This document shows positions 21,066 through 30,833 of a stretch of DNA of 64,000 nucleotides, piece by piece. The DNA comes from Duganella sp. OV510 (GTDB taxonomy: Bacteria > Pseudomonadota > Gammaproteobacteria > Burkholderiales > Burkholderiaceae_D). Numbering within the stretch: the first letter of the stretch is position 1; the number at the start of each line of letters is the position of its first letter. The stretch is taken from the NCBI RefSeq assembly GCF_900100205.1, contig NZ_FNEQ01000001.1, positions 1,458,555 to 1,522,554 of the forward strand, given 5' to 3'. The notes under the pieces were generated by a model. That model saw only the letters and a list, made by a program, of their open reading frames with translations, ran no database searches and had not been told where the DNA came from. The translations under genes and the position numbers were made by a program.

Positions 21066-21575
21066 TTATGGTTTGACTTGCACAACGACCGCACCCAGCT
21101 CTTCCTTGCCCTTGCCGGTCACGTTCTGTGCCGACTGAGGCGGCCATTGCAGCGGTACCTTGACCACTTCGCGGCCACCGGCTTCGCGCGAGGCTTCCAC
21201 CAGCACCGTGTACTGGCCGGCTGGCAGCTTGTCCAGTGCGCCTTTCGGAATATTCAGCGTGGTTTCGCCCGGAGCGCGGGTGGCGCCGGAAACGCCGTCC
21301 ATCGGCATGGTCAGCTCGCGGCCGGTCTTGCGCCACCAGGTACGCATGTCCTTCAGCCACTTGGTGCCGACATTGTCCTTCTTTTTGACGTCGTACAGCA
21401 CGGCCAGGTTGGCCACCACTTTCTGGTCCGCGTTCTCGACCCAGGCGGCGATGTAAGGACGGTGGTATTCGGCCACGTTCAGTTGCGGCACGTCGAGTTT
21501 GAGGGCCAGGTCGGCGGCCATGGCCGAAGCACTGGCAAGTGGCAGACTAAGCGCGATGGAGTAGCGTAATTTCAT
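21066..21575 (-). CDS. DUF2271 periplasmic protein with an ApbE flavinylation motif
   Basis: The 169-residue protein has a signal peptide (about 1-20, ending SAMA) and a DUF2271 domain. Residues 93-99 read DGVSGAT, matching the D-x-x-S/T-G-A-T motif whose final threonine (T99) receives FMN from ApbE in NqrB/NqrC/RnfG-type proteins. It would then be a periplasmic flavoprotein taking electrons from the membrane partner. The operon carries ApbE, PepSY and a flavodoxin reductase, which fits. Flavinylation here is inferred from motif and context. Confidence 0.92.
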   Translation of the reverse strand: MKLRYSIALSLPLASASAMAADLALKLDVPQLNVAEYHRPYIAAWVENADQKVVANLAVLYDVKKKDNVGTKWLKDMRTWWRKTGRELTMPMDGVSGATRAPGETTLNIPKGALDKLPAGQYTVLVEASREAGGREVVKVPLQWPPQSAQNVTGKGKEELGAVVVQVKP

Positions 21576-21593
21576 GGAGGTCCTGTCGTGAGA

Positions 21594-22241
21594 TTAATGA
21601 ATAAACAGCGCTGCTATAACTACGGGTATCAACACACCCAGGCCCACCATCGGCCAGGTGAACGGGCGATTCGTCGCATGGAACTTCAAAATCAGCAAGC
21701 CGGTAAGGCAGAACACCAGGCACAGCACGGCAAAAATGTCGATGAACCAGTTCCACGCCGGACCGGTGTTGCGGCCCTTGTGGACATCGTTCAGCCAGGA
21801 CACCCAGCCACGGTCGGTGTTTTCAAATTCGGCGGCGCCGTCTTCCAGGCCGATGCGCACCCAGGCGTCGCCGCCGGCTTTCGGCATCGGCAGGTAGACC
21901 TCGTCGGCAGCCCATTCGGCGGCGCGGCCGCCGGCCTGCACCTTGAAAGCATCCTTCAGCCACTGCTCGACCGGTTGCGGCAGCGGCTCCTTGGCGCCGT
22001 CATGCTGCTCGGCATAGCTGCGCAGTTGCGCCGTCAACGCTTCCGGCAGCTGCGCCTGCTGGTTGGTGACCACCGGCTTGGCCTCGATCTGCGAAGCGTG
22101 GTTCAGCGTGATGCCGGTGACCGAAAACAGCACCATGCACAGCAGACACATGGCCGAACTGACCCAGTGCCACTGGTGCAAATGCTTCAGCCAGACAGCG
22201 CGGCTGGCATTGCGGGCGGTATTGGCGCTGGGTACGCTCAC
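21594..22241 (-). CDS. PepSY-associated membrane protein
   Basis: The protein is 215 residues from a GTG start at 22241, chosen because a GAAGGA ribosome site lies 6 bases before it; the frame extends upstream to a TTG inside the Fur box, which is unlikely. It has a membrane helix at about 25-50 (SSAMCLLCMVLFSVTGITLNH), a periplasmic PepSY-like part and two C-terminal helices (DIFAVLCLVFCLTGLLIL; VGLGVLIPVVIAALF). Histidines in the first and second helices could bind heme. It is probably the membrane electron conduit of this iron-regulated operon. Confidence 0.9.
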   Translation of the reverse strand: MSVPSANTARNASRAVWLKHLHQWHWVSSAMCLLCMVLFSVTGITLNHASQIEAKPVVTNQQAQLPEALTAQLRSYAEQHDGAKEPLPQPVEQWLKDAFKVQAGGRAAEWAADEVYLPMPKAGGDAWVRIGLEDGAAEFENTDRGWVSWLNDVHKGRNTGPAWNWFIDIFAVLCLVFCLTGLLILKFHATNRPFTWPMVGLGVLIPVVIAALFIH

Positions 22242-22265
22242 GGTACATCCTTCAGGCGAAAAATA

Positions 22266-22288
22266 CAAATGATAATGATTATCATTTG
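22266..22288. promoter_or_regulatory. Fur box
   Basis: The core AATGATAATGATTATCATT is part of a 23-base near-perfect palindrome and matches the E. coli Fur consensus at nearly every position. It ends 25 bases before the PepSY GTG start on the minus strand, and lies about 100 bases before the PNPOx-fold gene on the plus strand. It points to iron repression of the five-gene flavin operon. Confidence 0.93.
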
Positions 22289-22390
22289 AATGGTCAACTC
22301 ATCTTGTGTATCTGTTATGTAAAGAACAGTACGGGGCGGGCTGGCGCGCTAACGTGGGCGCAACCACCCTTTTTGTCATGGAGGCGCATC

Positions 22391-22888
22391 ATGCCGCTTT
22401 ATTCGCAGGACCAGATCAACACCATCGCCGCCAAGATCAAGCACATCCGCTTCGGCATGTTCACCACCATGGACCACGCCAATGTGCTGAGCAGCCGCCC
22501 GCTGACCGTGCAGCAGATCGACGGCGAAGGCAATATGTGGTTTTTCTCCTCGGACGAGGCGGACTACACGCAAGAACTGACCTTGCATCCTGAAGTCAAT
22601 GTCAGCTTCTCCAGCCCGGACGAGCACCTCTACCTGTCGGTGACCGGCCAGGCCTTCCTGGTGAGAGACCGCGCCAAGGCGCGCGAACTGTGGAATCCGC
22701 TGGTGCGGGCATGGTATCCCGGCGGCCTCGACGATCCGCACCTGACGCTGATACGGGTGCGCATCCAGACCGCCGAATACTGGGACGCCAGCACCAGCAA
22801 GATGAAGCAGCTGGTGCAACTGGCGCGCACCGCCGTCACCGGCCGCGCGCCGGTGGGCATGGGCAAGCACACCACCATCTGCCTTTAA
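22391..22888 (+). CDS. Pyridoxamine 5'-phosphate oxidase-fold protein (general stress protein 26 type)
   Basis: The 165-residue protein begins MPLYSQDQINTIAAKIKHIR, followed by FGMFTTMDHANVLSSRPLT and MWFFSSDEADYTQEL, typical of the FMN-binding split-barrel stress proteins. A TGGAGG site lies about 10 bases before the ATG; a longer open frame upstream lacks a ribosome site. Family members bind flavin or F420; the substrate is unknown. Its 3' end overlaps the convergent pdeM gene by 4 bases. Confidence 0.9.
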   Translation: MPLYSQDQINTIAAKIKHIRFGMFTTMDHANVLSSRPLTVQQIDGEGNMWFFSSDEADYTQELTLHPEVNVSFSSPDEHLYLSVTGQAFLVRDRAKARELWNPLVRAWYPGGLDDPHLTLIRVRIQTAEYWDASTSKMKQLVQLARTAVTGRAPVGMGKHTTICL

Positions 22889-23535
22889 AGCGGAATTTCC
22901 AGCACCGCCTCGCCGCTGCTGACGAACAAGCGTTCGCCCGGCTGCGGCGCCACCGGATGACCGCCGGTGAACGCGCCGAACGACGGCAGCACCAGATGCT
23001 GCGGTCCCATCAGAAAGCACGGCAGCAGCAGCGAGTCCCAGCCCGAACGCAGCCGGTACACCGGATGCACATGGCCAGCCAGCACATACGACGGCACCAG
23101 GATGTCGGGATGGTGGCAGAAGGCAAACGGCCCCAATACATGCGGTTCATCCACCACGCTAATGCCGAGCTGCGCCGGCGGATCGCCGGCATGCGCATCG
23201 TGATTGCCGCGCACCAGCGTCAGCTGCAACTCAGGATGACGCTCGCGCCAGGCCTGCATGGCGGCCAGCGTGGCCGGTGCGTGCGCCGCCCGCGCATGCA
23301 GGAAATCACCGAGGAACATGATGTGCCGCACTGGCAGCTGCGCCACCAGGCGCTCCAGCGCCAGCAGATTCGCGCTGGTGGTGCCGGCAGGCACCGGCAC
23401 GCCCAGTGCGCGGAACGAGGCAGCCTTGCCGAAATGGATGTCGGCCACAATCAGCATGGACTCGCGCGGCCAGTACAGCGCCTTTTGCGGCAGCATCAGC
23501 AATTGTTCGCCAACGATGTCGATCAGATGATTCAT
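22885..23535 (-). CDS. pdeM: Ligase-associated DNA damage response endonuclease PdeM
   Basis: The 216-residue calcineurin-like phosphoesterase has metal-binding motifs [32 protein letters not shown] and [11 protein letters not shown] in the standard order. It is the last gene of the four-gene ligase-associated repair operon and overlaps the helicase stop by 4 bases (ATGA). Family members are Mn-dependent nucleases or phosphatases acting with the ligase and helicase on broken DNA. Confidence 0.93.
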   Translation of the reverse strand: MNHLIDIVGEQLLMLPQKALYWPRESMLIVADIHFGKAASFRALGVPVPAGTTSANLLALERLVAQLPVRHIMFLGDFLHARAAHAPATLAAMQAWRERHPELQLTLVRGNHDAHAGDPPAQLGISVVDEPHVLGPFAFCHHPDILVPSYVLAGHVHPVYRLRSGWDSLLLPCFLMGPQHLVLPSFGAFTGGHPVAPQPGERLFVSSGEAVLEIPL

Positions 23536-25964
23536 GGACCTGCCGCCTTTTCCAGTTCACGTACCAGCCGGGCCACGCGGTCCGACAATTTTTCGGTGCT
23601 GAGTTTTTCACGGAAGCGCTCCACCATCAGCGCAAAGCCGAACGGTGTAGCGCGCTTGATTGCATGGAAACGCACGCTACGGGCCTGCAATTCCAGCAGC
23701 GTGGCGCGCAGACGGCCGAGTTCCAGCTCCTGCTCCAGTACCTCGCGCTGCGCCTGCGTCAGCAGCAGGTTGCCGGCATCGTGCTGGCTGAACACGGCAA
23801 AGAACAGCGATGACGATGCCTGCAACTGCCGCGCACTCTTGCCCTGTCCCGGATAGCCCTGGAACACCAGCCCGGCGATACGGGCGATTTCACGAAAGCG
23901 CCGCTGCGACATTTCGGTCGCGTTCAGGCTGGCCAGCACATCCTCCAGCAAATGCTCGATGCTGAACAGGCTGACCTCCTTGCCGCTGGGCACATCCAGC
24001 AGCGCAGCCCAGTCCAGTTCCTGCGCCGACAACAGCTCGAAGCCATAGTCGTTGACGGCAATCGAAAACGTCACCGGCGCCATGCGGCCGACGCGGAAGG
24101 CGATCAGCGACGCCAGCCCCACGTGCACCGAGCGGCCGGCGAACGGGAACATGAACAGGTGCCGCCCTTCGCGGCTGTGCATGGTTTCGATGACGGTGGT
24201 GTCGGCGGCGGGCAGCGACGACCAGCGCTGCTGGATTGCCAGCAGCGGTTGCAGCGCCTGCATTTCCGGCCCGTCAAAGCAGCCCTGCGTGGCCAGCCGC
24301 AACTGCGCCAGCGCCGCATGTGCCAGTTCCGACGACATCGGCATGCGCCCGCCCTGCCAGCGCGGCACCGCGCCCCTGGCGCCGGTGGCGCGTCGTACGT
24401 AGGCGGTCATTTCGTGCAGGCGCACGAATTCCAGGATGCGCCCGGCGAACAGAAAATGGTCGCCCTTGCGCAGCCGCGAAATAAACGATTCCTCCACGCT
24501 GCCCAGGCGGCCACCGCTGACATATTTCACCTGCAACGACGAATCCGAAACAATGGTGCCGATGCCCATGCGATGACGGCGGCCCAGCGCGACGTCCGGC
24601 ACGCGGTAGACCCCCTCCTCGTCCGGCAACACGCGCCGGTATTCGGGATACGCCACCAAGGTCTGCCCGCCACGCGCGACAAAGTCCAGCGCCCATTGCC
24701 ATTCGTCGTCCATCAGGTTGCGGTACGACCAGGCGCTGCGCACCTCCGCCAGCAAGGCCTCGGGGCGGAAGCCGCCGCCCAGCGCGATGGTGACCAGATG
24801 CTGCACCAGCACGTCCAGCGGCTTTTCCGGCACCGGGCGCGCCTCGATATCGCGCGCGGCAACCGCCTGGATAGCGCCGGCCGCTTCCAGCAACTCCATG
24901 CTTTGCGTCGGCACCAGCGTCAGGCGCGAGACCCGGCCCGGCGCATGGCCGCTGCGACCGGCCCGTTGCAGCAGGCGGGCAATGCCCTTGGCGCTACCGA
25001 TCTGGAGCACGCGCTCGACCGGCAGAAAATCGACGCCCAGGTCCAGGCTGGACGTGCAGACCACCGCTTTCAGCCGGCCCTGCTTGAGGCCCTGCTCCAC
25101 CCAGTCGCGCACCTCCTTGTCCAGCGAGCCGTGATGCAGGGCGATCAGACCGGCCCAGTCCGGCCTGGCGTCGAGCATGTGCTGATACCACAGCTCCGCC
25201 TGAGAACGCGTATTGGTGAACACCAGCGTGCTGCCATGCTGGTCGATTTCCGCCAGCACCGGCTGCAGCATCTGCACGCCAAGGTGTCCGCCCCACGGAA
25301 AGCGCGACGGATGCTCGGGGATCAACGTATCGACCAGGATCTGCTTGGCGACGTGGCCCTCGACGATCACGCCGTCCGGCGCCAGCACATCGCGCGCCTG
25401 CGCCAGATTGCCGAGCGTGGCCGACAGCCCCCACACCAGCAGCGCCGGATTCCATTGCCGCAGCCGCGCCAGCGCCAGCTGTGTCTGCACGCCGCGCTTG
25501 TTGCCCATCAGTTCATGCCATTCATCGATGATGACCATGACCAGCTGCGCCATGCGGGCGGCGGCATCCGGGTGGCTAAGCAGCAAGGTCAGGCTTTCCG
25601 GCGTGGTGACCAGCGCATCCGGCAGTCGTTTGTTCTGGCGGGCGCGCTGGGCCGAGCTGGTGTCACCGGTGCGCGCTTCGATCTGCCAGTCCGGCGCCGC
25701 GTCCTGCAAGGCGCGCAGCGTGTCGGCGGCCAGCGCGCGCATCGGCGTGATCCACAGCACGCGCAGGCCGGACGGCGCCCTGCCCGTCGCCGGCCTTAAC
25801 GCGGCGGCCCGCTGCAAGGCGGCAAACCAGACGGCATAGGTCTTGCCGGCGCCGGTGGTGGCATGCAGCAGGCCGGAGCGGCCGGCTGCGGCCGCCGCCC
25901 ACACCTCGCGCTGGAACGGGAACGCGGTCCAGCCGCGTTCAGCAAACCAGGCTTGCGCGTTCAT
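23532..25964 (-). CDS. Ligase-associated DEXH-box helicase (Lhr-like)
   Basis: The 810-residue superfamily 2 helicase has Walker [14 protein letters not shown], motif [14 protein letters not shown], motif III region LSATLG, and motif VI region [14 protein letters not shown]. It then has the Lhr winged-helix and C-terminal parts. Length agrees with the ligase-associated Lhr subgroup, which is shorter than E. coli Lhr. It overlaps the ligase gene by 4 bases and pdeM by 4 bases, so translation is coupled. It probably unwinds nucleic acid 3'-5' during end processing. Confidence 0.95.
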   Translation of the reverse strand: MNAQAWFAERGWTAFPFQREVWAAAAAGRSGLLHATTGAGKTYAVWFAALQRAAALRPATGRAPSGLRVLWITPMRALAADTLRALQDAAPDWQIEARTGDTSSAQRARQNKRLPDALVTTPESLTLLLSHPDAAARMAQLVMVIIDEWHELMGNKRGVQTQLALARLRQWNPALLVWGLSATLGNLAQARDVLAPDGVIVEGHVAKQILVDTLIPEHPSRFPWGGHLGVQMLQPVLAEIDQHGSTLVFTNTRSQAELWYQHMLDARPDWAGLIALHHGSLDKEVRDWVEQGLKQGRLKAVVCTSSLDLGVDFLPVERVLQIGSAKGIARLLQRAGRSGHAPGRVSRLTLVPTQSMELLEAAGAIQAVAARDIEARPVPEKPLDVLVQHLVTIALGGGFRPEALLAEVRSAWSYRNLMDDEWQWALDFVARGGQTLVAYPEYRRVLPDEEGVYRVPDVALGRRHRMGIGTIVSDSSLQVKYVSGGRLGSVEESFISRLRKGDHFLFAGRILEFVRLHEMTAYVRRATGARGAVPRWQGGRMPMSSELAHAALAQLRLATQGCFDGPEMQALQPLLAIQQRWSSLPAADTTVIETMHSREGRHLFMFPFAGRSVHVGLASLIAFRVGRMAPVTFSIAVNDYGFELLSAQELDWAALLDVPSGKEVSLFSIEHLLEDVLASLNATEMSQRRFREIARIAGLVFQGYPGQGKSARQLQASSSLFFAVFSQHDAGNLLLTQAQREVLEQELELGRLRATLLELQARSVRFHAIKRATPFGFALMVERFREKLSTEKLSDRVARLVRELEKAAGP

Positions 25965-27592
25965 GGCGCTGCCAACAGGCTTTTCAGCGACTCCAGCGTG
26001 TCCGCCTCCTCCACCGATTTATCTTCGCGCCGGCGCAGGATGCGCGGGAAGCGCACCGCGATGCCGGACTTGTGGCGCGGCGAGCTGGCGATGCCTTCAA
26101 AACCGATCTCGAACACCATGCTCGGCGTGACGCTGCGCACCGGGCCGAATTTCTCGATCGTGGTCTTGCGGATCGCCTGGTCGACCTGGGCGATTTCGGC
26201 ATCGGTCAGGCCGGAATACGCCTTGGCAAACGGCACCAGCTTGCGCTCCTCGTCCCCGCCTTCATCCCATACCGCAAAGGTATAGTCGGTGTACAGCGAG
26301 GCGCGGCGGCCGTGGCCAGCCTGGGCGTAGATCAGTACCGCGTCGACACTATACGGATCGATCTTCCATTTCCACCAGGTGCCAACGCTCTTGGTGCGGC
26401 CCACGCCGTAGCGCGCGTCCACCGCCTTCAGCATCATGCCTTCAACGCCACGTTCGCGCGACTCGGTGCGGATCACAGCCAGGTGCTCCCAGCTCTGCGC
26501 CACGATCAGCGGCGCCAGCCGTAGTTGTGGCGTGCCTTGCAGGCTGCCGATCAACTGTTCCAGCAACATGCGCCGTTCGGACTGCGGCAACTCGCGCAGG
26601 TCACGGCCTTCCAGTTCCAGCAGGTCGTAAGCCACCATCACTGCCGGCAATTCGCCCAGCAGGCGCGCCGACACCTGCTTGCGTCCCATGCGCTTTTGCA
26701 GGTCGGAAAACGGCGCTGGCGCGTGGCCGCCATGCCAGACCAGAATCTCGCCATCGAGTACCACGCCGTCCGGCAGGCGCAACGCCGCCAGCTCGGGGAA
26801 GCGCTCGGTAATCAGGTCTTCGCCGCGCGACCATAGCCAGTTCTTGCCGTCGCGGCGCACCAGCTGGGCGCGCATGCCGTCGTATTTCCACTCGACCTGC
26901 CAGTCCTCCAGATTGCCCAGCATGGCCGGATCACGCTCCAGCTGGTGCGCCAGGAAAAACGGATACGGCTGGCCGCCGCGCTGCACCTGCTCTTCCACCG
27001 TATGCTCGGAAATCAGCTGGCGGAAGCCGGCGCCGGTCGGGTTGACGCTGCCGTCGGTCCAGCCCATCAGGCGTTGCGCGATCAGCTTGCTGTCGAGCTG
27101 GGCAACGGCGCTCAGGGCGCGCGTCACCAGCAAGCGCGAGACGCCGACGCGGAAGCCGCCACCGATCAGCTTGGTCAGCAGGAAGCGCTCGCGCGTATCC
27201 AGCTGGTCCCAGTAGGTGAACAAGGCGGTGCGCACCGCTTCCGGATCGGCGCCACGCAGCGGTGCGATGCCCAGCTCGATCCAGTCGGCCAGGCCGATTT
27301 CACTCGGATGCTTGGGCGGCGGCAGGATGTGGGCAATGGTCTCGGCCAGGTCGCCGACGGCGTGGTAGCATTCGTCGAACAGCCACTCGTCCAGGCCGGC
27401 GTATTCCATCGCATACTGGCGCAGCAGCTTGGTTGGCACCGCCTGGCGCGGCTTGCCGCCGGCGAGGAAATACACCGCCCAGGCGGCATCCTGCGGCGCG
27501 GCGGTGGTGAAATAATTCTGCAGCGCGGCAAGCTTGCGGCTGGTGGACGTGGTTTCGTCCAGCTCGGCGTACAGGCGGGCAAAGTCACGCAT
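25961..27592 (-). CDS. ATP-dependent DNA ligase (damage-response type)
   Basis: The 543-residue protein starts [20 protein letters not shown]; the frame is open further upstream inside the exonuclease gene, but this start gives the usual N-terminus. It has the helical N-terminal DNA-binding domain, nucleotidyl-transferase motif [13 protein letters not shown] (the lysine takes AMP), motif [11 protein letters not shown], motif IV EGMMLKA, and motif V KWKIDPY, followed by an OB domain. It would seal nicks or breaks together with the exonuclease, helicase and PdeM of the same operon. It overlaps the exonuclease gene by 8 bases. Confidence 0.95.
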   Translation of the reverse strand: MRDFARLYAELDETTSTSRKLAALQNYFTTAAPQDAAWAVYFLAGGKPRQAVPTKLLRQYAMEYAGLDEWLFDECYHAVGDLAETIAHILPPPKHPSEIGLADWIELGIAPLRGADPEAVRTALFTYWDQLDTRERFLLTKLIGGGFRVGVSRLLVTRALSAVAQLDSKLIAQRLMGWTDGSVNPTGAGFRQLISEHTVEEQVQRGGQPYPFFLAHQLERDPAMLGNLEDWQVEWKYDGMRAQLVRRDGKNWLWSRGEDLITERFPELAALRLPDGVVLDGEILVWHGGHAPAPFSDLQKRMGRKQVSARLLGELPAVMVAYDLLELEGRDLRELPQSERRMLLEQLIGSLQGTPQLRLAPLIVAQSWEHLAVIRTESRERGVEGMMLKAVDARYGVGRTKSVGTWWKWKIDPYSVDAVLIYAQAGHGRRASLYTDYTFAVWDEGGDEERKLVPFAKAYSGLTDAEIAQVDQAIRKTTIEKFGPVRSVTPSMVFEIGFEGIASSPRHKSGIAVRFPRILRRREDKSVEEADTLESLKSLLAAP

Positions 27593-28592
27593 TGCTGACC
27601 TCCTCGGCCTCGTCGTCGCCATATTCGGTATCGAAGCCGCTGGCTTGCAAGCCTTGCTGCTGCAACCAGCGCACCAGCACCGCGATCGAGCCGTGCGTGA
27701 CAATGACGCGCTGCGCGCCGGTGGCGGTAATTGCCTCCAGCAGGCCGGGCCAGTCGGCATGGTCGGACAACACAAAGCCACGGTCGACGCCGCGCCGCCG
27801 GCGCGCGCCGCGCAACTGCATCCAGCCGCTGGCGAAGGCGTCGCTGAAATCGCCAAAGCGCTTGATCCACGGCGAGCCACCGGCCGATGGCGGCGCCAGC
27901 ACGATGGATTTGCCGATGTCGCTCTTGGCGACGTCGCCGACCATCACCGTGGACGGCAGCCACACGCCACCCTCCCGGTAGACTTCGTTCAAGGTCTGCA
28001 CCGCGCCATGGCAGATGATCGGGCCGATCGACGGGTCCAGCCCGCTCAGCAAACGCTGCGCCTTGCCGAAGCTATAGCCCAGCAGCACGCTGGCACGGCC
28101 CTGCGCCGCATTGGCGGACCACCAGGCGTTCACATCGTTGTAGATTTCCTGCTGCGGCTGCCAGCGGTAGATCGGCAGGCCGAAGGTGGATTCCGTGATA
28201 AAGGTGTCGCAACGCACCGGCTCGAACGGCGCGCAGGTGCTATCGGCCTCGACCTTGTAGTCGCCCGACGCCACCCACACCTCGCCACGATACTCCATGC
28301 GCACCTGCGCCGAACCCAGCACGTGACCAGCCGGATGCAGCGACACCTTGACGCCGTTGTGCAGCAACGGTTCGCCATACGCCAGGCCGGTGATATTGAC
28401 CGGCCCCAGCCGCGACTTCATCACATTCACGCCCGGTGCGGCCGTCAGGTAATGCTGGTGCCCGCCACGCGCGTGGTCGCCATGCGCATGCGTGATAACG
28501 GCCCGCTCCACCGGCCGCCACGGGTCGATGTAGAACTGGCCTGGCACACAATACAGGCCTTCTTTGCGGACGATCACCATATCGGCGGACAT
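27585..28592 (-). CDS. Ligase-associated DNA damage response exonuclease (MBL/beta-CASP type)
   Basis: The 335-residue protein carries the metallo-beta-lactamase metal motif HAHGDHARGG near residue 35 and VSLHPAGHVLGSAQV; the C-terminal part has VLSDHADWPGLLEAI and VIVTHGSIAVLV, as in SNM1/CPSF-like nucleases. I use the ATG at 28592; a second ATG at 28580 is also possible, as neither has a clear ribosome site. It leads the ligase-helicase-pdeM genes and overlaps the ligase by 8 bases. Confidence 0.92.
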   Translation of the reverse strand: MSADMVIVRKEGLYCVPGQFYIDPWRPVERAVITHAHGDHARGGHQHYLTAAPGVNVMKSRLGPVNITGLAYGEPLLHNGVKVSLHPAGHVLGSAQVRMEYRGEVWVASGDYKVEADSTCAPFEPVRCDTFITESTFGLPIYRWQPQQEIYNDVNAWWSANAAQGRASVLLGYSFGKAQRLLSGLDPSIGPIICHGAVQTLNEVYREGGVWLPSTVMVGDVAKSDIGKSIVLAPPSAGGSPWIKRFGDFSDAFASGWMQLRGARRRRGVDRGFVLSDHADWPGLLEAITATGAQRVIVTHGSIAVLVRWLQQQGLQASGFDTEYGDDEAEEVSNA

Positions 28593-28665
28593 AGGCGGCT
28601 TTCGAGTAGAGATAGCCGATTTTCGCGCCCGCAGGGCTAGCTGGTCTGTCAGCCAGCGCACCGAG

Positions 28666-28851
28666 TCAATCGATCTGTTCCGCCATGAAGGTGACGTTGT
28701 CGTCCTGCTCGCAATCGATGTGGACGCGCTCCTCGCCAACCATCAGCATGGCATCGACATCGATGGCCGGCGCTGCTGGTTGCACGGGCGGCATCCCAGG
28801 CTTGCTTTTCGGCGGCTGCCGTGGCGCCGTGCTCTTTTTTCTCGTGGACAT
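28666..28851 (-). CDS. Small hypothetical protein (61 aa)
   Basis: The product is a basic, proline-rich N-terminal tail (MSTRKKSTAPRQPPKSKPG) followed by an acidic C-terminal half (VDAMLMVGEERVHIDCEQDD). A strong GGGGAG ribosome site lies 6 bases before the ATG, which argues for a real gene. It precedes the exonuclease by 73 bases on the same strand and could be the first cistron of the repair operon. No family recognised. Confidence 0.6.
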   Translation of the reverse strand: MSTRKKSTAPRQPPKSKPGMPPVQPAAPAIDVDAMLMVGEERVHIDCEQDDNVTFMAEQID

Positions 28852-29019
28852 ATTCTCCCCCGCTTCGGTAATAAGGCACTGTCCACCAGAGTAGCGCGCG
28901 CAAAGCGGAAGCGCTATCGGATACCGCCTACAAAAAGGGTAGGAAGTCTTCGTAAAATCGTCGGATCGGCTACCATAGAGGTCTTGGCGCGCCCGCGCTT
29001 ATTTACTGAACAACACATC

Positions 29020-29526
29020 ATGACCTTTACCCTCAGCGACAACGCCTACGGCACCGACAGCGCCGACGCCAAAAACGCCATGTACAACGACCTGCGCCCG
29101 CAACTGCAAGGCCTGGTCCACGGCGAAACCGATCTGATCGCCAATACCGCCAACTTCAGCTCGCTGGTATTCAACAGCATGCCGGGCCTGAACTGGGCCG
29201 GTTTCTATTTCCTCAAGGGCGATGAACTGGTGCTCGGCCCGTTCCAGGGCAAGCCGGCCTGTATCCGCATCAAGAAAGGCCGTGGCGTCTGCGGCACCAC
29301 CGTGGTGGAAGGCAAGTCGATTGTCGTGCCGGACGTGCACGCCTTCCCCGGCCACATTGCCTGCGACGTCAATTCGCGCTCGGAGCTGGTGGTGCCGGTG
29401 CGCGGCCCGGACGGCGCGATTGTCGGCGTGTTCGACCTCGACAGCCCGCTGCCGAACCGCTTCGACCAGACCGACGCCGACGGCATCGAATCGCTGGTCA
29501 AGCTGCTGGAAGCAACGCTGGCCTAA
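29020..29526 (+). CDS. msrC: Free methionine-(R)-sulfoxide reductase (GAF-domain fRMsr)
   Basis: The 168-residue single-GAF protein has the fRMsr signatures GLNWAGFYFL, GKPACIRIKKGRGVCGTTV and FPGHIACDVNSRSELVVP. The three conserved cysteines (about 84, 94 and 118) are the catalytic and resolving residues in E. coli fRMsr. It reduces free methionine-R-sulfoxide with thioredoxin in the cytoplasm. It starts at the ATG at 29020 with a weak ribosome site. It overlaps the convergent sigma factor gene by 4 bases. Confidence 0.94.
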   Translation: MTFTLSDNAYGTDSADAKNAMYNDLRPQLQGLVHGETDLIANTANFSSLVFNSMPGLNWAGFYFLKGDELVLGPFQGKPACIRIKKGRGVCGTTVVEGKSIVVPDVHAFPGHIACDVNSRSELVVPVRGPDGAIVGVFDLDSPLPNRFDQTDADGIESLVKLLEATLA

Positions 29527-30833
29527 GACAATGGCGACGATTGCGCGCGCGCCAGCAGCAGCTGGCGTTCGCGCTCGTTGTGCGTCAGCGCGGCAGCGCG
29601 TTCGAATTCACCACGCGCCTCGTCGTGGCGCTCCAGCCTGGCAAGCAAGTCGCCACGCACGCTGGGCAGCAGATGATAATGTTTCAAGGCTGGCGCTTCC
29701 AGCAAGCCATCCACCACCTCCAATCCCGCTTGCGGCCCATAGGCCATCGACAATGCCACCGCGCGATTCAGTTCGACGATCGGCGACGGCAAGCGCTGCG
29801 CCAGTGCTTCATACAGCGCGGCAATGCGCTGCCAGTCAGTCTCTTCGGCACGCCGGGCGCGCGCATGGCAGGCGGCGATGGCGGCCTGCAAGGCATACGG
29901 CCCCAGGCCTTGCAGGCCGCCGGCGCCTGGTGCATCGGCTGGCGACAGCGCCAGTTGCTCGGCGCGCGCCAGCGCCGCCAGGCCACGGCGTATCAGCAAC
30001 TGGTCCCAGCGTGAACGGTCCTGCTCCAGCAGCAAAATGGGCTCGCCTTTCGGCCCGAGCCGGGCGCGGGCGCGCGAGGACTGGATTTCCATCAGCGCCA
30101 CCAGTCCATGCACTTCCGGCTCGTGCGGCTGCAAGCCGGCCAGAATGCGTCCCAGCCGCAGCGCCTCCTCGCACAGCGCCGGGCGCATCCAGTCGGCACC
30201 GGCACTGGCCGAATAGCCTTCGTTATAGATCAGGTAGATGACTTGCAGCACCGAGGCCAGCCGCTCGCCCAGCTCGTGCGCGCGCGGCGCCTCGAACGGC
30301 ACCCTGGCTTCCGACAGCGTGCGCTTGGCGCGGACGATGCGCTGCGCCACGGTTTTTTCCGGCACCAGGAAGGCGCGGGCAATTTCATCGGTGCTCAGGC
30401 CGCCCAGCAGGCGCAAGGTCAGCGCCACGCGGCCATCGGTGGGCAGCACCGGATGGCAGGCAACAAACACCAGCCGCAGCAGGTCGTCGCCAATATCGTT
30501 TTCCAGCGCGTCGGCGACGGCGGTCTCCAGGTCGGGCGCGGCGTCCTGCAACTGGCTGTCGATCTCATAGCTGATCGCCGCTTCTTTTGCGTGATGTAGC
30601 TGCCGATGGCGCAGCACGTCCAGTGCGCGGTTTTTCGCCACGGTGGTCAGCCACGCCGCCGGCTGGTCGGGCACACCGGTTTGCGGCCAGCGCTCCAGCG
30701 CCAGCACCAACGCGTCCTGCGCCAGCTCCTCGGCCTGGCCGACATCGCGCAACATGCGCGCCAGCACGGCGATGATCCTGGCGGACTCCATCCGCCATAC
30801 CGCTGTTACCGTCTTGTGGACATCAGCCGCCAC
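29523..30833 (-). CDS. ECF42-type RNA polymerase sigma factor with C-terminal helical extension
   Basis: The 436-residue protein has sigma region 2 (about 15-85; LRDVGQAEELAQDALVLALE, WLTTVAKNRALDVLRH) and region 4 (about 125-175; LSTDEIARAFLVPEKTVAQR). A roughly 250-residue helical/TPR-like extension follows (YLIYNEGYSAS, LCEEALRLGRIL, VELNRAVALSMAYG). This layout is the ECF42 group, which is encoded next to DGPF/YCII proteins as here and lacks an anti-sigma factor. It overlaps the double-YCII gene by 11 bases and is the last gene of that operon. Confidence 0.94.
   Translation of the reverse strand: MAADVHKTVTAVWRMESARIIAVLARMLRDVGQAEELAQDALVLALERWPQTGVPDQPAAWLTTVAKNRALDVLRHRQLHHAKEAAISYEIDSQLQDAAPDLETAVADALENDIGDDLLRLVFVACHPVLPTDGRVALTLRLLGGLSTDEIARAFLVPEKTVAQRIVRAKRTLSEARVPFEAPRAHELGERLASVLQVIYLIYNEGYSASAGADWMRPALCEEALRLGRILAGLQPHEPEVHGLVALMEIQSSRARARLGPKGEPILLLEQDRSRWDQLLIRRGLAALARAEQLALSPADAPGAGGLQGLGPYALQAAIAACHARARRAEETDWQRIAALYEALAQRLPSPIVELNRAVALSMAYGPQAGLEVVDGLLEAPALKHYHLLPSVRGDLLARLERHDEARGEFERAAALTHNERERQLLLARAQSSPLS

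Noticed and set aside
22268..22268. TTG start for the PepSY gene
   Set aside because: It lies inside the Fur box and lacks a ribosome site; the GTG at 22241 has one.
23952..25799. 615-codon plus-strand frame over the helicase
   Set aside because: Arg/His/Gln-rich antisense frame; the helicase on the other strand has all its motifs.
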